Assembly: GCA_964490435.1 (NCBI GenBank)
Contig: CAZBCF010000003.1
Coordinates: forward strand, 1 to 54,271
Origin: IMCC26077 sp964490435
GTDB taxonomy: Bacteria > Actinomycetota > Actinomycetes > Nanopelagicales > Nanopelagicaceae
Direction of reading: 5' to 3'
DNA length: 54,271 nt
A program made the position numbers and the translations under genes. A model generated the notes under the pieces. The model was not told the DNA's origin. It ran no database searches and was given only the letters and a program-made list of their open reading frames with translations. The stretch's first letter is position 1, and each line of letters opens with the position of its first letter. This document shows, in pieces, positions 16,662 to 25,570 of this stretch.

Positions 16662-17375
16662 ATGCGCCCCATAGTCCAGGTCTCCCTAGACCTCATTGAC
16701 ATTCACGAGGCGATGGAAATGGCACATACCGCGATGCGAGCGGGAGTTGATTGGTTAGAGGCTGGCACGCCCTTCATTCTTGCTGAGGGGTTGCATGGAG
16801 TGAGGGCGCTTCGAAAGGAGTTTCCTCAAACTCCCATCGTCGCAGACTTGAAGACGATGGATGGTGGCTACCTCGAAGCAGAGATGATGGCTAAAGCAGG
16901 GGCAACGCACGTTGTTGTGATGGCGAGATCGCATCCAGAAACAATCAAATGCGTTGTCCAAGCAGGGAGAGATTTTGGCGCAATCGTGATGGGGGATAAC
17001 TTGGGCTGTCCTGACATGGTGCAGGGCGCTCGCGAACTTGAAGAACTTGGTTGTGACATAGTGATTCACCACATCGGCTACGACGAACGTCGCGGGATTG
17101 CCGCGCGTGGAGAGCGCCCCCCCAACCCGCTTGATGAATTACGTGAGGTCGTCAATGCAGTCTCGGTGCCAGTCCAAGCCGTTGGCGGATTGACTTTAGA
17201 ACAGGCGATAAAGAGTCCCGAATATGGAGCACCATTAGTTGTGATTGGCGCACCACTTGCCATCGACGCCGATTCCTTCAGTCGTGGTGCCGGGAATGTT
17301 GAAGATGTTCTACGAAAAATCTGCGAGCGAGTACATGCGTACGGTGATGTACCAGTAAAGGGAGAGCGAAGGTAA
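16662..17375 (+). CDS. HUMPS/KGPDC family protein (3-hexulose-6-phosphate synthase-like)
   Basis: A 237-residue TIM-barrel protein of the orotidine-5-phosphate decarboxylase superfamily. The hallmark D-x-K-x-x-D motif is ADLKTMDGG near residues 61-69, and the phosphate-binding Gly turns are AVGGLT and VVIGAPLA near the C-terminus. Relatives either decarboxylate 3-keto-gulonate 6-phosphate or form and cleave hexulose 6-phosphate with formaldehyde. No PHI isomerase follows, so formaldehyde fixation is less likely than a decarboxylase or aldolase step on a sugar-acid phosphate. The run of seven C at 17117-17123 does not break the frame. The next gene starts one base before its stop ends. Confidence 0.83.
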   Translation: MRPIVQVSLDLIDIHEAMEMAHTAMRAGVDWLEAGTPFILAEGLHGVRALRKEFPQTPIVADLKTMDGGYLEAEMMAKAGATHVVVMARSHPETIKCVVQAGRDFGAIVMGDNLGCPDMVQGARELEELGCDIVIHHIGYDERRGIAARGERPPNPLDELREVVNAVSVPVQAVGGLTLEQAIKSPEYGAPLVVIGAPLAIDADSFSRGAGNVEDVLRKICERVHAYGDVPVKGERR

Positions 17376-18397
17376 TGGGCGATCTTGGGGTAGTTAATTA
17401 TGGTATCGAGCCGCATAGCGTCGAGCTTCGTGAGGTACCCAAGCCGGCAATCGGTGGCGATGATGTTCTTGTTGAAGTAGTAGCAGTAAGCGTCTGCGGA
17501 AGTGATCTCCATCAATGGACGTCATCTCATAGTTGGCCAGTGAATTATCCCGTGGTCTTAGGCCATGAATTCGGTGGCAAGGTCGTAGAGGTAGGCAGCA
17601 ATATTTCGAATTGGAAGATCGGTGATCGAGTAGTTAGTGAGACTGCAGCAATCATCGACCACAACTCTCCAATGACGCGAATCGGTCGATACAACTTAGA
17701 TCCCACCCGCAAAGGTTTTGGCTATGGCGTCAATGGCGCGATGACTAAATATGTGAGAGTCCCGGCTCGTTGTCTACATAGAATTCCCGATAATGTTCCC
17801 TTCGAACATGCTGCGCTTACGGAGCCTTGTTCGGTTGCCTATAGCGCTGTGATTGCCCCTGGTTATATAAAACCTGGAGATCGCGTGGTTGTTCTCGGGC
17901 CGGGGCCAATCGGGGTTCTTTGTGGCGCGATGGCAAAACTTGCTGGTGCAGAAGTCGCGGTAGTTGGGTTAGAGCGCGATCGTGAACGGCTGAAAGCGGC
18001 TCAAAGTTATGGTTGCGAAGTCATCATTGGTGATGTGAAACAGTGGGCAACTGCAGTCGATGGGCTGGGGGCCGATGGCGTTGTTGATGCAGCCGGAATC
18101 TCGGCAACGTTGAAGATCGCACTCGACGTCGTTCGCCCCGCGGGCTGGATAGCAAAGGTTGGCTGGGGTCCACAGCCGCTGGATTTCTCACTCGATCCCT
18201 TAGTACAAAAGAATGTCACGTTGCAGGGCAGTTTCAGCCATAACTGGCCGATGTGGGAGCGGGTGCTTCGCATGATGAGCACCGGTCAACTGGATATCAC
18301 GCCCGTGCTCGGGGGTATTTATCCATTGGAGAAATGGGAAGAGGCTTTCGAAGCGATGCACTCGGGTGCAATCTTGAAGGCGGTCTTAAAGCCATGA
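17375..18397 (+). CDS. Zinc-dependent alcohol dehydrogenase (MDR family)
   Basis: A 340-residue medium-chain dehydrogenase similar to sorbitol and threonine dehydrogenases. Catalytic zinc ligands are Cys41 in VCGSD and His64-Glu65 in GHEFGG, with a later Glu in LTEPCSVA; the Rossmann motif is VLGPGPIG near residue 168. The loop that usually carries four structural-zinc cysteines (residues about 90-115) contains none, so only the catalytic zinc is expected. It oxidises a secondary alcohol, probably a sugar or sugar acid, with NAD(P). The ATG overlaps the end of the upstream gene by one base, and the stop overlaps the next start (ATGA), so the operon is translationally coupled. Confidence 0.88.
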   Translation: MGDLGVVNYGIEPHSVELREVPKPAIGGDDVLVEVVAVSVCGSDLHQWTSSHSWPVNYPVVLGHEFGGKVVEVGSNISNWKIGDRVVSETAAIIDHNSPMTRIGRYNLDPTRKGFGYGVNGAMTKYVRVPARCLHRIPDNVPFEHAALTEPCSVAYSAVIAPGYIKPGDRVVVLGPGPIGVLCGAMAKLAGAEVAVVGLERDRERLKAAQSYGCEVIIGDVKQWATAVDGLGADGVVDAAGISATLKIALDVVRPAGWIAKVGWGPQPLDFSLDPLVQKNVTLQGSFSHNWPMWERVLRMMSTGQLDITPVLGGIYPLEKWEEAFEAMHSGAILKAVLKP

Positions 18398-19170
18398 GCA
18401 AAAGACTTGCTGGTAAATCAATCATCGTCACAGGTGGAACGTCAGGAATTGGTGCGGCAATCGCTCGTGCCATCGTCAACGAGGGTGGTCAAGTACTCGT
18501 ACACGGAATAAATGCGGCCGAGGGGCAAGCGCTTGTTTCATCGCTCGGCACGAGTGCGGTTCTGTGTATCGCAGATCTTGCCGAACCGAGCGCTCCTGAA
18601 GAGATTGTTGCAGCTGCACTCGCGGCATTCGGAAAAATTGACGGACTTGTCAACAATGCGGCAATCATCGAACGTTCAAATTTGACGGCTATCACCACAG
18701 ATGGTTTTGATCATACGATTGCTGTTAATGCAAAGGCACCGCTCTTCTTGATTCAAGCGGCGCATCCACATTTGAAAGCGAGTAAAGGAAGTGTGCTCAA
18801 TATCGGTTCAATCAATGCTTATGCCGGGGAATCCACTCTCCTTGCCTACAGTATGAGCAAGGGCGCGCTCCAAACCATGACGAGGAATCTGGCGAATGCG
18901 TTGGGTGTCACGGGGGTACGGATAAATCTGATAAATCCGGGGTGGATACTGACTGAGCGCGAAGACCGGGATCAAGTGGCGCGAGGCTTGGAAGTTGGTT
19001 GGCATAAGAAGCTCGATCGAAATGCCATCCCGCTAGGTGCGATGTCGACTCCAGAGAACCTAGCCCATGCTGCGGTCTATTGGCTCAGTGACGAGTCGTA
19101 TCCTTTTACCGGCTCAGTCGTTGAACTCGAACAATTTTCGATCATAGGCAGAAATCCGGAGAAGTTGTAG
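18394..19170 (+). CDS. SDR family oxidoreductase
   Basis: A 258-residue classical SDR with TGGTSGIG at residues 13-20, VNNAAI near 85-90, the catalytic Ser in NIGSINAYAG and YSMSK near 155-159. The ATGA overlap with the dehydrogenase gene sets the start at 18394; the longer reading frame upstream is an extension through that gene. The protein presumably carries out a second oxidation or reduction on the product of the neighbouring dehydrogenase. Ends immediately before the isomerase gene (no intergenic base), so all four genes form one unit. Confidence 0.87.
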   Translation: MSKRLAGKSIIVTGGTSGIGAAIARAIVNEGGQVLVHGINAAEGQALVSSLGTSAVLCIADLAEPSAPEEIVAAALAAFGKIDGLVNNAAIIERSNLTAITTDGFDHTIAVNAKAPLFLIQAAHPHLKASKGSVLNIGSINAYAGESTLLAYSMSKGALQTMTRNLANALGVTGVRINLINPGWILTEREDRDQVARGLEVGWHKKLDRNAIPLGAMSTPENLAHAAVYWLSDESYPFTGSVVELEQFSIIGRNPEKL

Positions 19171-20052
19171 ATGCCAAAGATAGCCGCATTCCCTAAGGGT
19201 TTCATCAAACAATTAGTCTCTGGTGAGATGAGTATTTACCAATGGATAGACCTTGCTGCTGAATTGGAAATTGATGGCCTCGAGTTCTATAACGACTTTG
19301 CTGATGTGAAAGATTCACAAAACTGGCCGAAGATTCGCAGTGCAGTCGAGGCAACCGGGATGGTTATTCCGATGATGTGTGCCTCACCTGATTTCACGAT
19401 CCCTGAGCCTGAAGGTCGCGCTCGTGAAATTGCAAAAGAGATTGCTTCGATTCGAATGAGTGCCGAGTTGGGGGCAAAGTACTGTCGAGTCCTCTCTGGA
19501 CAGCGACGCAAGAACATCACTCGCGAAGAAGGGCTGGGGTATGTCGTCGAATCTATCGAAGCCTGCCTTCCTGAGGCAGAACGGTTGGGAATCACACTCA
19601 TCCTCGAGAATCACTACAAGGATGATTTTTGGACTGAACCAGAATTCGCGCAGATGATGGATGTCTTCGTAGAACTTGTTGGTCGGATAGATTCGAAGTG
19701 GTTCGGCGTGAATTTCGATCCAAGTAACGCAATAGCGGCGGGTGAAGAACCGCTGGAGCTGTTAGAGAAAGTTAAACACCGAGTGGTCACTATGCACGCC
19801 AGTGATCGCTACCTAGCCAATGGCACAATTGAGGATTTGCGTCGACAAGAGGGAGGCACAGCGGGGTATGTATCGTTCTTCAAACATGGCGTAATAGGCA
19901 AAGGACTTAACGATTACGATGCCATCTTCTCAACGCTGAAGGACGTGGGATTCGATGGCTGGATCAGCATCGAAGACGGCATAGAGGGCATGGATCAGAT
20001 GCATGAGAGCGCCGAATTCCTCAAGCGCAAAGTCAAAGAACATTGGGGCTAG
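19171..20052 (+). CDS. Sugar phosphate isomerase/epimerase family TIM barrel
   Basis: A 293-residue xylose-isomerase-like TIM barrel (AP endonuclease 2 family), related to IolE, IolI, hydroxypyruvate isomerase and tagatose epimerases. Predicted metal ligands appear as ILENHYKDD (Glu and His near residues 147-149), FDPSNA (Asp near 183), TMHASDR (His near 208) and SIEDG near the C-terminus. The family isomerises or epimerises keto sugars, or acts as dehydratase on inosose. As the last gene of a coupled operon with a HUMPS-type enzyme and two dehydrogenases it likely interconverts sugar-acid or keto-sugar intermediates. Confidence 0.84.
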   Translation: MPKIAAFPKGFIKQLVSGEMSIYQWIDLAAELEIDGLEFYNDFADVKDSQNWPKIRSAVEATGMVIPMMCASPDFTIPEPEGRAREIAKEIASIRMSAELGAKYCRVLSGQRRKNITREEGLGYVVESIEACLPEAERLGITLILENHYKDDFWTEPEFAQMMDVFVELVGRIDSKWFGVNFDPSNAIAAGEEPLELLEKVKHRVVTMHASDRYLANGTIEDLRRQEGGTAGYVSFFKHGVIGKGLNDYDAIFSTLKDVGFDGWISIEDGIEGMDQMHESAEFLKRKVKEHWG

Positions 20053-20055
20053 GGC

Positions 20056-20061
20056 TATCCT
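20056..20061 (+). promoter_or_regulatory. Leaderless -10 box for the TRIC-like channel gene
   Basis: TATCCT stands 6 bases before the ATG at 20068, just after the isomerase stop codon. Confidence 0.5.
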
Positions 20062-20067
20062 TTAGAC

Positions 20068-20667
20068 ATGGGTTCTTTGGTCTTCACTCTAGACCTGATT
20101 GCTACCTTTGCCTTTGCAGTCGTTGGTGCGCGAGTGGCAATAAATCGCAACATGGATTACGCGGGGATCATCTTGATTGCGCTCGTGGCTTCGCTCACTG
20201 GCGGCACGTTACGAAATATTTTCTTAGGAATTGCTCCTTCATGGCTTAATCAATATCAGTATTTCCTGGCCGTGCTTGCAGCCGTACTTTTTGCTGTGAT
20301 CGCCCCTGCCAAGAAACCGGTCGGACTTTTTATTTTGGCCATCGACACCTTTGGTCTTGCGGTCGCCGTTATTTCGGGTACTCAGTTCGCGCTTGAGAAA
20401 AATGCACCGTTCTATTCAGCAGCGCTGCTTGGCGTTACTACCGCTGTCGCTGGGGGTTTGCTTCGCGATGTGCTCTGCCAAGTGGAGCCGATCCTGCTCC
20501 ATCGAGAGACTATCGGAACTTCATCGGTCCTTGGCGCGATTACTTATATCGGGCTAGAAGCGCTCTCGTTGGCAACGGCAATCTCTGCAATAGCAGCCGG
20601 TGCGGTACTCGTAGCAGTTAGGGCGCTTTCGATCAAGTTTAACATCAACTTGCCACGCGCTAAGTAA
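20068..20667 (+). CDS. TRIC/UPF0126 family membrane protein
   Basis: A 199-residue membrane protein with six to seven hydrophobic helices made of two related halves. Each half has the family pattern of an acidic residue and Gly-Ala-rich helix (FTLDLIATFAFAVVGARVA; AIDTFGLAVAVISGTQFA) followed by a kinked TGGTLRNI or AGGLLRDV segment. Prokaryotic TRIC-type proteins form trimeric monovalent cation channels; the YadS/YicG group is also described as amino-acid (glycine) transporters. It has its own leaderless promoter and an intrinsic terminator, so it is independent of the sugar genes around it. Confidence 0.85.
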   Translation: MGSLVFTLDLIATFAFAVVGARVAINRNMDYAGIILIALVASLTGGTLRNIFLGIAPSWLNQYQYFLAVLAAVLFAVIAPAKKPVGLFILAIDTFGLAVAVISGTQFALEKNAPFYSAALLGVTTAVAGGLLRDVLCQVEPILLHRETIGTSSVLGAITYIGLEALSLATAISAIAAGAVLVAVRALSIKFNINLPRAK

Positions 20668-20696
20668 TCTCCTTGTAGATCGAGATTATTTTTTTT
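20666..20696 (+). terminator. Rho-independent terminator after the TRIC-like gene
   Basis: AATCTC (20666-20671) pairs with GAGATT (20682-20687) over a 10-base loop, followed by A and eight T. It begins in the TRIC stop codon and its T-run lies at the very 3' end of the convergent enolase-superfamily gene, where it encodes Lys codons on the other strand. Confidence 0.6.
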
Positions 20697-21813
20697 CGGT
20701 GATTCGAGTATTGATTCGATATTTCGCGATGTAGTCGCGGTCAAGTTCCCAGCCAAGACCAGGTCGATCATTGAGTTGGAAATATCCATCATTCAAGCGT
20801 GGGCGATTAGCGATGATGTTGTGCCAGATTGGATCTCGATCTGGGTGGAAATACTCAAGGTACGTACCATGCGGAATGGAAGCCAATAGATGTGAGGCGA
20901 CTTGAGGCTCTTCGTGATGTGCCATCCGCACGTCATAGACGGTTGCCATCCCTGCGACTTTGCGCCATTCGGTCGGACCGCCAGACCAGGAGGAATCGAA
21001 GTTGCAGAAATCTATCGATCCCGTCTCCATGAGATCTCGGCAACCAGCAGCAGAGAATTCGCTCTGTCCGGCGCAGACTGGAACTCCGCCAGCGAATCGA
21101 ACATCGCGCATCGCGCGCCGATCGTTCTGCCATTGGCATGGCTCTTCGAACCAAAGGAGATTCTCGTCTGCGACTAGATGTGAGAACTTGATGGCGTCTG
21201 CTGTTGTGTAGCCTTGATTAGCATCGACTGCGATGCGGAACTTATCGCCACCAACTTTGCGCGCCTCTTTGAAGCGTTTGGCATCTTCTTCTGGCGTCAT
21301 TCCACCAATTTTGAATTTCATTCCGGCGAATTGCTCCTTGAGCAGGTATTCGACCTCTTCTTTAATGGTGAGGTTACTGCCGTAGTAGCCGCCGATTGTG
21401 ATGACCGGAATAGAGGAGCGATAACCGCCCCACAATTTCCAGAGCGGCGCGTTGTATGCGCGACCAAAAAGATCCCACAGTGTGACATCTAGTGATGCGC
21501 AGGCTACTAATCCCAGGCGTCGATCTCGCAAGATGTCCCAGGTAGCAGGACGTGCCAACTCCCAACACTTTTCGATTGCAGAGCCATCTTGCCCGAGCAA
21601 TGCGGGGGCAATCTCATCATGGATGATGCCGTCGATCTCGGCTAAGCCCGCATCTTCATCACCGGCATAGGCTTCGCCAATCAATCCACTGGCTGTATGA
21701 ACGCGCGTGATGATTGTCGAGCGATGAGTCATCTTGTAGTGACTACCTTTATAGGTGCGTGCAAGTGGAACGCGAACTTGTTCGGTCTCGATTGCTGTGA
21801 TCGTCAGATCCAT
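20686..21813 (-). CDS. Enolase-superfamily dehydratase/racemase (MR/MLE type)
   Basis: A 375-residue member of the mandelate racemase/muconate lactonising subgroup. The K-x-K base motif is Lys166/Lys168 in MKFKIGG; Mg2+ ligands are Asp197 (VDANQGY), Glu223 or 224 (FEEP) and Glu252 (GQSEF); the opposing base is in AHHEE near 299-300. Both a Lys and a His base suggest sugar-acid dehydration or racemisation through an enolate. It is divergent from the LacI gene, with a LacI-type operator between them, so it is probably repressed by that regulator. Start ATG at 21813; GAGGG lies 14 bases upstream, rather far for a ribosome-binding site. Confidence 0.87.
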   Translation of the reverse strand: MDLTITAIETEQVRVPLARTYKGSHYKMTHRSTIITRVHTASGLIGEAYAGDEDAGLAEIDGIIHDEIAPALLGQDGSAIEKCWELARPATWDILRDRRLGLVACASLDVTLWDLFGRAYNAPLWKLWGGYRSSIPVITIGGYYGSNLTIKEEVEYLLKEQFAGMKFKIGGMTPEEDAKRFKEARKVGGDKFRIAVDANQGYTTADAIKFSHLVADENLLWFEEPCQWQNDRRAMRDVRFAGGVPVCAGQSEFSAAGCRDLMETGSIDFCNFDSSWSGGPTEWRKVAGMATVYDVRMAHHEEPQVASHLLASIPHGTYLEYFHPDRDPIWHNIIANRPRLNDGYFQLNDRPGLGWELDRDYIAKYRINTRITEKK

Positions 21814-21862
21814 GATGGTTGAAAATTCCCTCTCGTCTTTTCCAGAATTTTCAGTTAGATTC

Positions 21863-21876
21863 TGGTAACGATTCCA
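21863..21876. promoter_or_regulatory. LacI-type operator in the divergent enolase/lacI region
   Basis: TGGTAACGATTCCA is an imperfect 14-base palindrome with the central CG that marks LacI-family operators; 8 of 14 positions match the reverse complement, including both TGG/CCA ends. It lies midway between the start of the dehydratase at 21813 and the lacI start at 21925, placed to repress both. Inferred from symmetry and family knowledge. Confidence 0.6.
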
Positions 21877-21924
21877 TCGAGGAACCTATAGAGATGGGGC
21901 AGGCGTGTCAAGGGGTGAGCGGTA

Positions 21925-22932
21925 GTGCAAGAGCCAGTAACTATTCGCGATGTGGCTGCACGCGCTGGTGTCGCACTCTCAAGTGTGAGTCGGGTTCTCT
22001 CAGGCCATCCGGATGTCTCGGCAAGTATGCGCGCCAAGGTGGAGGAAGCTGCGCAAGCACTTGGATACGAGCCAGATCTATTAGCACAATCCCTACGCAG
22101 TGGTGCCACAAGAACAATTGGATTCATTATTCGCGATATCGCGAATCCACTTTTCGCCGTTGTTGCGCGAGCGTGTGAACAAGAGTTGCGCCGAAATGGC
22201 TATTCACTGATTCTGATGAATTCAGATGGCAGCGTCGAGACTGAATCAAAGAACTTTGCCCTCTTGCGTCGAAGGCGGGTCGACGGCGTCATTGCATCAT
22301 TAGTTGCTGAAGATTCTCCGTATGTCAAGAAGACAATCCTTGCTCTACGTGCCCCGCTTGTTTTACTCGATCGAGATGTCAAGGGATTGAATGCGAGCGC
22401 AGTCATCACCGACCATGCCATTGGCGTCAAAGCTGCCACAAAACATCTCATTGAGCTTGGTCATCGAGAGATTGCCTTTATTTCCGGCGCAGCGAATGTT
22501 TATACGACTCGAGATCGAATCAAAGGGTTCAGTGAGGCTTTTGCCGAGAATGGAATCGCGCTTCCTGAGAAGTTGATTGCACTGGGTGGATTCGATGCTG
22601 AGTATGCCCTTATTCATGCGCGCCATTTCTTGTTGAAGAATCCACGACCAACTGCGTTCGTCGCCGGCGGTATTGGTTCTACAGCTGGAGTAGTGCGCGC
22701 TTTCAATGAAATGAATTTGAAGATTGGCAAAGACATCGCTCTGGTCGCACTCGATGAGTGGCCGCTTTTCGACGTCTTTGCCACCGATGTTTCATCGGTG
22801 TATCGGGATCCAGAAGCGATTGGTAGCGAGGCAGCCCATCTGATTCTTGAGGTTCTCAATGGGAACGAACCGCGTGAGTCTGTGATTGCTACGAAGTTCA
22901 CTCCGCGTGCAAGTACCCAGGGGGTGCTCTAG
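21925..22932 (+). CDS. LacI family transcriptional regulator
   Basis: A 335-residue repressor. The N-terminal helix-turn-helix reads TIRDVAARAGVALSSVSRVL (residues 6-25), followed by the hinge helix RPxx-type segment LLAQSLRSGATRTIGF and a periplasmic-binding-protein-like sensor domain (VVARACEQELRRNGYS; DGVIAS; AVITDHAIGVKAATKHL; LVALDEW). It binds a sugar or sugar acid that releases it from DNA. The start is GTG at 21925, with AGGGG 10 bases upstream. It heads an operon with MmgE/PrpD, an alpha/beta hydrolase and a VOC protein, and faces the dehydratase gene, so these are its likely targets. Confidence 0.9.
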   Translation: MQEPVTIRDVAARAGVALSSVSRVLSGHPDVSASMRAKVEEAAQALGYEPDLLAQSLRSGATRTIGFIIRDIANPLFAVVARACEQELRRNGYSLILMNSDGSVETESKNFALLRRRRVDGVIASLVAEDSPYVKKTILALRAPLVLLDRDVKGLNASAVITDHAIGVKAATKHLIELGHREIAFISGAANVYTTRDRIKGFSEAFAENGIALPEKLIALGGFDAEYALIHARHFLLKNPRPTAFVAGGIGSTAGVVRAFNEMNLKIGKDIALVALDEWPLFDVFATDVSSVYRDPEAIGSEAAHLILEVLNGNEPRESVIATKFTPRASTQGVL

Positions 22933-24168
22933 ATGTCTGAGTCCGTCGAGTTGGCGAAAGAATTGACCCGCGAGTTGTGCGACTTCAGCACACTCGATAC
23001 CTCGCCAGTGATTTTGGCGCGATTAGAGGTATTACTCGCAGATTTCATGATCTGTGTCGCGAGTGCCAATCGCCTGAATACCAAGGTTTCGCTGCTAAAA
23101 GATGATGGTGCCATCGGATTAGCAACCAGACTTGCGAGCCAATCTGCGTTTGAGGATAAAGACGACCTTGATTGGTCGGCAGTCAATCACCCAGGTTCGG
23201 TGGTGTTTGCCGCAAGTCTTGCGATGGCGCTCACCTTTGAGCAAGCCCGCAGGAATTTCGTGCGCTCGGCGCTTGCGGGCATGCGCGCAAGTGCATCAGC
23301 GGCGCATTTTTTTGGCCCAGGGCATCGTAAACGCTGGCACATCACAGCAACGGCAGGAACATTTGGCGCCGTCTCGGCAGCCTCGGCTGCGCTTGATCTC
23401 GACAATTCCTTAGCGGTGCGTGCGTTGCATTTGGCCGGCACGAATATGGGTGGTTTAGGGCAGGTATCGCGAGAATTGCAGGGGACCCCTCGCTTCAACC
23501 GTTCAGCGGCAGCAGCGCTAGGTGTCGCAGCGACCTTAGCCGCGTTTGAGGAAATCCCAGCGATAACCAACCTGTGGAGCGGTGATCGTGGCTTACTTGA
23601 GGTTTTTGACATGGCCGGAACGATCTCTGGCCAGAGTCTGATCAAAGATGGCGTACACACTGTGCGAGTTCGCACCTTTCCTGCGACCGGATTCATCCAT
23701 AGCGCGTTACTTGGAGTTGCTCAGTTAGCGCAAACAAATCCAGCTCCACTCTCTGAACTTGTTGTAACTATCAATAACGGTGTCTTACCCATCCTTAGCG
23801 ATCCCGGTAAGGAGCGGTGGTGGAACCTGCAGTGGAACTGTGCAGCTGCTTGGGCATCCAAAGATCCGATGCGGCTAACTCCTGCTCCTGCTCTTGAGCC
23901 GTTAGTCAAAGTAGTTGGTGGTGATATCCCACTAGGAAGTGCACATATTTCTGGCATCACCAGCGCTGGTCGCTTTGAGAGAACAATCGATAACGCACCA
24001 GGGTTGGATTTCTTTGAACCACAAGAAATTCTCTGGCGCACCGCTAAGTGGTCGGCTATGGTCGGAGATAACCACTTGACGATAATCAAACTCGCTAAGC
24101 GTCTAGTCGCCGATGAGATGGATGATGCTGCTTGGCATAATCTCAATCAGATTATGCGAGGGGAGTAG
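22933..24168 (+). CDS. MmgE/PrpD family protein
   Basis: A 411-residue member of the MmgE/PrpD fold, which includes 2-methylcitrate dehydratase, cis-aconitate decarboxylase and imidoyl hydrolases. Recognisable elements are HPGSVVFAASLAMAL near residue 86, RWHITATAGTFGAVSAAS near 135-152 and the small C-terminal domain. The length is shorter than PrpD (about 480) and close to less studied members. No prpB or prpC is near, so methylcitrate metabolism is not indicated; a dehydration or hydrolysis step in the local pathway is more likely. The ATG follows the lacI stop directly, indicating co-transcription. Confidence 0.84.
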   Translation: MSESVELAKELTRELCDFSTLDTSPVILARLEVLLADFMICVASANRLNTKVSLLKDDGAIGLATRLASQSAFEDKDDLDWSAVNHPGSVVFAASLAMALTFEQARRNFVRSALAGMRASASAAHFFGPGHRKRWHITATAGTFGAVSAASAALDLDNSLAVRALHLAGTNMGGLGQVSRELQGTPRFNRSAAAALGVAATLAAFEEIPAITNLWSGDRGLLEVFDMAGTISGQSLIKDGVHTVRVRTFPATGFIHSALLGVAQLAQTNPAPLSELVVTINNGVLPILSDPGKERWWNLQWNCAAAWASKDPMRLTPAPALEPLVKVVGGDIPLGSAHISGITSAGRFERTIDNAPGLDFFEPQEILWRTAKWSAMVGDNHLTIIKLAKRLVADEMDDAAWHNLNQIMRGE

Positions 24169-24170
24169 AG

Positions 24171-25118
24171 ATGTTGCACCCAAAGATAAAAGAGTTCCAA
24201 GACTTGCAGGCTCAACTAAATCCGGCAAAACCGCAATGGGAATCCACGCCAGTCGAAGTGCGTGCAACTGCTAGTGCGAAATGGCAACCTGAGTATCTTG
24301 GGATTGCAGACCTAGTCGCAAAGGTTGATTATCGATATATATCTGGACCAACTGCAGAGCTTCCGATCAAGATCTACACTCCAGAGGGGGTTGGTCCATT
24401 TCCGGCTGTCGTTTTCTTCCATGGAGGCGGTTGGGTCGCCGGAAACATTGAACTGAATGGTGTGCAACATCAACAAATCGCCCATGATGCCCGAGCCGTG
24501 GTTGTTGCAGTCAATTATCAGAAAGCACCAGAGCATAAGTTTCCAACTCCATTTGATGATTGCTATTCGACTTTGGAGTGGGTATTTGCTAACGCGCATT
24601 CGCTCAACATAAATGTTGAAGAGATTGGTGTTGGAGGAGATAGCGCTGGCGGGAATCTTGCAGCCGCAGTCGCCTTAAAAGCGCGCGACACAAAAGGTCC
24701 GAAGATCGCGTTTCAGATTCTCATCTATCCAGCGGTCGACTATAAATTTGACTATCCTTCGATGATTGAGAACGCAACGGGGTACTCACTGACAACCCAA
24801 GGTATGAAATGGTATTGGGATCAATACATGTCGTCAGAACGCGATTTGGAGAATCCTTACTTTCGACCGATGGCCGCTGATAATCTCGCAGAACTGCCCC
24901 CCACCTTTACCCTCACTGCAGAACTCGATCCACTTCGCGATGAAGGAGAGATATTTGCCAAGCGTTTAGAACAGGCTGGAGTCCGAAGTGTGCTCAAACG
25001 TTATGACTCTCTGATTCATGGCTTCGCGTTAATGCAAGGCTTTCTACCAGAAGCGAAGATGGCTATGCGAGATATCGCAGAAAATATTCGAGAATTTATC
25101 AATCCGAGGATCTCATGA
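24171..25118 (+). CDS. Alpha/beta hydrolase, hormone-sensitive-lipase family
   Basis: A 315-residue carboxylesterase of the HSL (family IV) type. The oxyanion-hole motif is FFHGGGW near residues 83-89, the nucleophile lies in GDSAGGN near 160, Asp in ELDPLRDEG near 254 and His in SLIHGFALM near 285. Such enzymes hydrolyse short-chain esters or lactone-like substrates in the cytoplasm. It follows the MmgE/PrpD gene after 2 bases, and its stop overlaps the VOC gene start by ATGA. It may remove an acyl group from the imported substrate before dehydration. Confidence 0.88.
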   Translation: MLHPKIKEFQDLQAQLNPAKPQWESTPVEVRATASAKWQPEYLGIADLVAKVDYRYISGPTAELPIKIYTPEGVGPFPAVVFFHGGGWVAGNIELNGVQHQQIAHDARAVVVAVNYQKAPEHKFPTPFDDCYSTLEWVFANAHSLNINVEEIGVGGDSAGGNLAAAVALKARDTKGPKIAFQILIYPAVDYKFDYPSMIENATGYSLTTQGMKWYWDQYMSSERDLENPYFRPMAADNLAELPPTFTLTAELDPLRDEGEIFAKRLEQAGVRSVLKRYDSLIHGFALMQGFLPEAKMAMRDIAENIREFINPRIS

Positions 25119-25570
25119 CACACATAACAGGTTTTTTTCATGGTGGCATCACCGTAAAAGACATGGATACTTCGCTCAAGTTCTACCGTGACGGGCTGCA
25201 ACTAGAGGTTGAGTTCGACATTATCAACACTGCAGATTATCTACGAACTGTGGTCGCGATGCCCTTTACTGAGATGCGAATCGTCTATTTACGTATACCC
25301 AACTCAGGTTTTGTGGAACTTCTTGAATACCGAGGTGTGGAACGACATTCCGCGTCGGCACGACCTTCTGATTTTGGTGGTGGACATCTCTGTCTTTATG
25401 TTGATGACGTTGACGCGTTGGTGACCCGGATGCACGGCTTGGGATACTCGTCGAGAAGTGCTACTGCAATCGATATCGTGGCCGGACCAAATATCGGCGC
25501 TAAAGTGGTCTATCTGATCGACCCTGATGGGTATTTCGTGGAACTCTTCCAGAAGCCAATCAAGGCCTAG
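25115..25570 (+). CDS. VOC family protein (glyoxalase/dioxygenase fold)
   Basis: A 151-residue protein of the vicinal oxygen chelate fold with two beta-alpha-beta-beta-beta modules. Probable metal ligands: His in FFHGGIT near residue 8, Glu in GFVELLEYRG near 69, His in GGHLCLYVDD near 90 and Glu in GYFVELFQKP near 143. Family members are lyases, epimerases or ring-cleaving dioxygenases acting on adjacent oxygen atoms. The protein is the last gene of the lacI operon. It overlaps the convergent SDR gene by 4 bases. Confidence 0.85.
   Translation: MTHITGFFHGGITVKDMDTSLKFYRDGLQLEVEFDIINTADYLRTVVAMPFTEMRIVYLRIPNSGFVELLEYRGVERHSASARPSDFGGGHLCLYVDDVDALVTRMHGLGYSSRSATAIDIVAGPNIGAKVVYLIDPDGYFVELFQKPIKA

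Noticed and set aside
17117..17123. Run of seven C as a possible frameshift
   Set aside because: The protein is continuous on both sides with family motifs in the same frame.
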